From positions 310,001 through 374,000 of the forward strand of contig CP097969.1 of the NCBI GenBank assembly GCA_023703575.1: a stretch of DNA of 64,000 nucleotides, written 5' to 3'. Below, one piece after another: positions 61,481 to 64,000 of this stretch (positions within the stretch are counted from its first letter, which is position 1; each line of letters opens with the position of its first letter). The DNA is from SAR86 cluster bacterium (GTDB lineage: Bacteria > Pseudomonadota > Gammaproteobacteria > Magnimaribacterales > Magnimaribacteraceae). The notes below the pieces were generated by a model. That model was not told the origin of the DNA. It was given only the letters and a program-made list of their open reading frames with translations, and made no database searches. The position numbers and the translations under genes were made by a program.

Positions 61481-62713
61481 TTGGGAACTTTAAAAAAAGA
61501 TTACTTATTAAGTGGTATAAAAGTTATAGATGCTGCAAGTTTTATAGCTGGACCTTCGGCTGCAACAATAATGTCTGATTATGGAGCAGAAGTAATAAAG
61601 ATTGAACCACAAAACGGAGACAGCTTGAGGAATTTGATCACTAACGGAAGAATGCCTGAAGGAACTGAAAATTACTGCTGGGAATTAACTTCTCGGAATA
61701 AAAAAAGTGTTTCTCTCAATTTAAAAGATCAAAAAGCTCATAACATCCTGATTGATCTTATAAAAGAAGCTGATGTCTTTATAACCAACATGCCATTTCC
61801 AATAAGAAAAAAATTAAGAATAACATCCGGTGATATAAGACCACATAATGCCAAACTAATTTATGCCTCTCTAACTGGTTATGGTGAAGTTGGTCCCGAT
61901 GCAGATAGGACTGCTTATGACTCAGTTGCCTGGTGGGCTAGAAGTGGCTTAATGGATTTTGTCAGACCTTCTGATAACTCTCCTGTTGCATGGTCAACAC
62001 CAGGCATGGGAGATCATCCTACTGGCATGGCTTTATATGCAGCAATAATGACAGCTTTATTTAATAGAGAAAAAACAGGAAAGGGGGGAGAAGTATCTAC
62101 TTCATTAATGGCTAATGGAGCCTGGGCTAATGGAGTTTTTATCCAGGCAGCTTTAATGGATATTGAATTTCCAGAAAGAACTGAGCCTCTCCCAAGGCAC
62201 CCTTTTTACGATTTTTACCAAACAAAAGATGATAGAGAATTTGCACTTGGCATGATTAATTCAAGAATAGAATGGCCGAAACTCACTGAAGTACTAGATA
62301 GAGCTGATTGGTTGCAAAGAGAACTATTTAATTTTGACGATGCTTTCCAAAATGCAGATCTACTTAGATCAGAATTATCAGAAGAGTTTAAGAAAAGATC
62401 ACTTGACGAAATAAATCAACTTTTACGTAACTCTGGTGTTACTTATGGTGTATTAGGTAAAACTACAGATCATAGAGATGACAAGCAATTTTTAGAAACA
62501 AAAACTTTGGTTCCTCTCAGTCATGAATCTTTTGAAAATCTATTAACAATCAATAGTCCTTTCACAATTCAAGATGAGAAAAAGATAGATTTTTCTAGGG
62601 CTCCCAATGTAGGTGAACATACTAAAGAAGTTCTGGAGAATATGGGATATTCAGATACTGAATTAGAAGATTTAAAAAATGGATCCTCCATTTATTGGCC
62701 TAATGAGCTTTAA
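61481..62713 (+). CDS. CoA-transferase family III (CaiB/BaiF)
   Basis: 410 residues from TTG 61481, with AGGGAGAGGA about seven bases upstream. LSGIKVIDAASFIAGPSAATIMSDYGAEVIKIEP (10-43) and SVSLNLKDQKAHNILIDLIKEADVF are the classic N-terminal family motifs; GMGDHPTGM places the catalytic Asp at D178. Transfers CoA from a CoA ester to an organic acid. With the divergent MFS carrier and the hydratase it forms a plausible uptake and activation set for an unidentified acid. Confidence 0.92.
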   Translation: MGTLKKDYLLSGIKVIDAASFIAGPSAATIMSDYGAEVIKIEPQNGDSLRNLITNGRMPEGTENYCWELTSRNKKSVSLNLKDQKAHNILIDLIKEADVFITNMPFPIRKKLRITSGDIRPHNAKLIYASLTGYGEVGPDADRTAYDSVAWWARSGLMDFVRPSDNSPVAWSTPGMGDHPTGMALYAAIMTALFNREKTGKGGEVSTSLMANGAWANGVFIQAALMDIEFPERTEPLPRHPFYDFYQTKDDREFALGMINSRIEWPKLTEVLDRADWLQRELFNFDDAFQNADLLRSELSEEFKKRSLDEINQLLRNSGVTYGVLGKTTDHRDDKQFLETKTLVPLSHESFENLLTINSPFTIQDEKKIDFSRAPNVGEHTKEVLENMGYSDTELEDLKNGSSIYWPNEL

Positions 62714-62716
62714 AGA

Positions 62717-64000
62717 ATGAAAACTTACATTAAACAAATATCAGCTCTTCTCTTCATATCGCTCATCATTTCTTGCTCAAAAGAAGAGGTATGTTACGAA
62801 GCAGATTTAGTTTTAGTAAATAGTAAAATCTATACTGCCAATGCTGATCAATGGGAAGCAGCAGCCCTGGCTATTTTAGGTGATAAATTTATCTTTATTG
62901 GCAGTAATGACGATTCCTCTGCTTACGCGTGTGGATCTAATAGAGTTTTAGATTTAAAAGATTCCTTTGTATTCCCAGGATTCATTGATGCACATGCACA
63001 TCTTAAAGGCATAGGTTACCGAGAAATAACCCTCAATCTTCAGGGTGCGGACAGTTTGAAGAATATGCTCACCTTGGTTCAAATCCATTCAAATAAATTA
63101 TCGGACGGCGATTGGGTAGTTGGAAGGGGATGGATAGAAAAAAAATGGCCAGAAGGTAGGTTTCCTACTATTGAGGAGTTGGATGCTATTTCCAGTAAAA
63201 AGCCTATTGCCCTGGAAAGGGCAGATGGCCATGCAATTATTGTTAATTCGCTTGCTCTAAAATTAGCAGGAATTGATAGAAGTACCCCCGATCCTATAGG
63301 AGGAAAAATAGATAAAGACTCCAATGGGGAACCTAATGGAGTCTTGATAGACAAAGCATCATCCTTAGTTGAATCTATTATTCCCAAACGCACTAGGGAA
63401 GAAGAAAAGCGAGCTTTAAGGGAAGGACTTAATAGAACAGCGAAAATGGGATGGACACAATTGCATGATGCAGGCTCTCCTTTATCCGATTACGAAATTC
63501 TAAATGAACTTAAAAAAAATGAAGGCTTACCAGTTAGGATCCAATTTTATGTAAGTGATGGAGAAGATGGTAATAAGTTTCTTGATGAAGGCCCTTATTT
63601 AGATCCAGATCATTTCCTTACTTCTAGGGGTATCAAGTTTTACGCCGATGGGGCAATAGGTTCCAGGGGCGCTGCATTCTTCGACAAATATGACGATTAC
63701 GAAACAAAAGGCTTTCTGATATTCCAAAAAGAAGAAACTATCCCAAAGCTAGTTAAAGCCCTTGTGAATGGCATTCAAATACAAACTCATGCTATTGGAG
63801 ATTTGGCAAATAAAATTACTCTTGATTGGTATGAAGAGGCATTCAACAAAGTTTCACCAGAAAATAGAATAATTGAAAATCCTCGATGGAGAGTTGAGCA
63901 TGCTCAAAATATTAAACCCGAAGATCAACAAAGATACTCAGATTTAGAAGTTATAGCTTCAATGCAACCTTCTCATGCGATTGGCGATTTACATTTCGCA
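62717..64000 (+). CDS. YtcJ-type amidohydrolase lipoprotein (3' end cut by window)
   Basis: 428 codons from ATG 62717 to the window edge. A lipoprotein signal with LFISLIISC (Cys20) puts it in the periplasm or on the outer membrane. FPGFIDAHAHLKG supplies the first metal ligands (H93, H95); DGDWVVGRGWIEKKWPEG, RADGHAIIVNSLALKLAG, KFYADGAIGSRGAAF and TQLHDAG are the typical YtcJ/Amidohydro_3 segments, and QTHAIGDLA with WRVEHAQ give later ligands. Substrate is an amide or carbamate-like compound. It starts 3 bases after the CoA-transferase stop. Confidence 0.93.
   Translation, partial: MKTYIKQISALLFISLIISCSKEEVCYEADLVLVNSKIYTANADQWEAAALAILGDKFIFIGSNDDSSAYACGSNRVLDLKDSFVFPGFIDAHAHLKGIGYREITLNLQGADSLKNMLTLVQIHSNKLSDGDWVVGRGWIEKKWPEGRFPTIEELDAISSKKPIALERADGHAIIVNSLALKLAGIDRSTPDPIGGKIDKDSNGEPNGVLIDKASSLVESIIPKRTREEEKRALREGLNRTAKMGWTQLHDAGSPLSDYEILNELKKNEGLPVRIQFYVSDGEDGNKFLDEGPYLDPDHFLTSRGIKFYADGAIGSRGAAFFDKYDDYETKGFLIFQKEETIPKLVKALVNGIQIQTHAIGDLANKITLDWYEEAFNKVSPENRIIENPRWRVEHAQNIKPEDQQRYSDLEVIASMQPSHAIGDLHFA

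Overview
The window is one contiguous piece of an AT-rich, gene-dense bacterial chromosome. Short intergenic gaps, overlapping start and stop codons, a TonB-dependent receptor, lipoproteins with classical lipoboxes, many glutathione-S-transferase (GST) family proteins, acyl-CoA and short-chain dehydrogenase enzymes and a PQQ dehydrogenase suggest an oligotrophic marine gammaproteobacterium, possibly SAR86-like. That placement is inference from gene style. No rRNA, tRNA or CRISPR array was seen. Both ends cut a gene: an acyl-CoA dehydrogenase at 1 and an amidohydrolase lipoprotein at 64000.

Layout. 1-10400: acyl-CoA dehydrogenase, a compact set (SDR, carboxylesterase, DsbA-like isomerase, old-yellow-enzyme), class II aldolase, fumC-phhB, an alpha/beta hydrolase and an MFS transporter. 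10500-13533: guaB-guaA. 13534-18000: an accessory region anchored on the 3' end of guaA. Two further copies of the guaA terminal codons (encoding TIEWE-stop and IEWE-stop) lie downstream. The interval between copies 1 and 2 holds two HNH-endonuclease-like genes, and the interval between copies 2 and 3 holds an MGMT-family-like gene. Directly after copy 3 comes a sharply bounded GC-rich cassette (amidohydrolase, cupin, TetR) with a pair of palindromic operator candidates. 18000-26060: mixed membrane and metabolic genes. 26106-26588: a 5'-truncated guaC (GMP reductase) remnant.

27226-34338: a DmdA/GcvT-like demethylase overlapping a MetF-like reductase, then a class III aminotransferase, GST, CoA-binding protein and two enoyl-CoA hydratases. 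34924-40231: YghU-type GST, an NCS2 purine-type permease, a TonB-dependent receptor with promoter and terminator, and a purine-type phosphoribosyltransferase. 40274-47113: a tight operon-like run of GST, CmcJ/NvfI-type oxidoreductase, class III aminotransferase, Tat-exported PhoD-like phosphatase, GST, TauE/SafE exporter and SDR, followed by photolyase. 49461-54724: GSTs, sterol-desaturase-type hydroxylase, apt plus a nucleosidase, GNAT, SDR and GFA protein. 54728-56479: a three-gene MotA/TolQ-like membrane system of unknown role. 56485-64000: PQQ alcohol dehydrogenase with cytochrome c, CIA30 protein, enoyl-CoA hydratase, MFS, CoA-transferase and amidohydrolase.

The main points for a second look are the guaA 3'-end repeats with HNH genes, the transferred GC-rich cassette, the three-gene proton-channel-like cluster, the DmdA-like/MetF-like pair and the CmcJ-aminotransferase-PhoD operon. 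Functions are read from motifs by eye; no database search was run.
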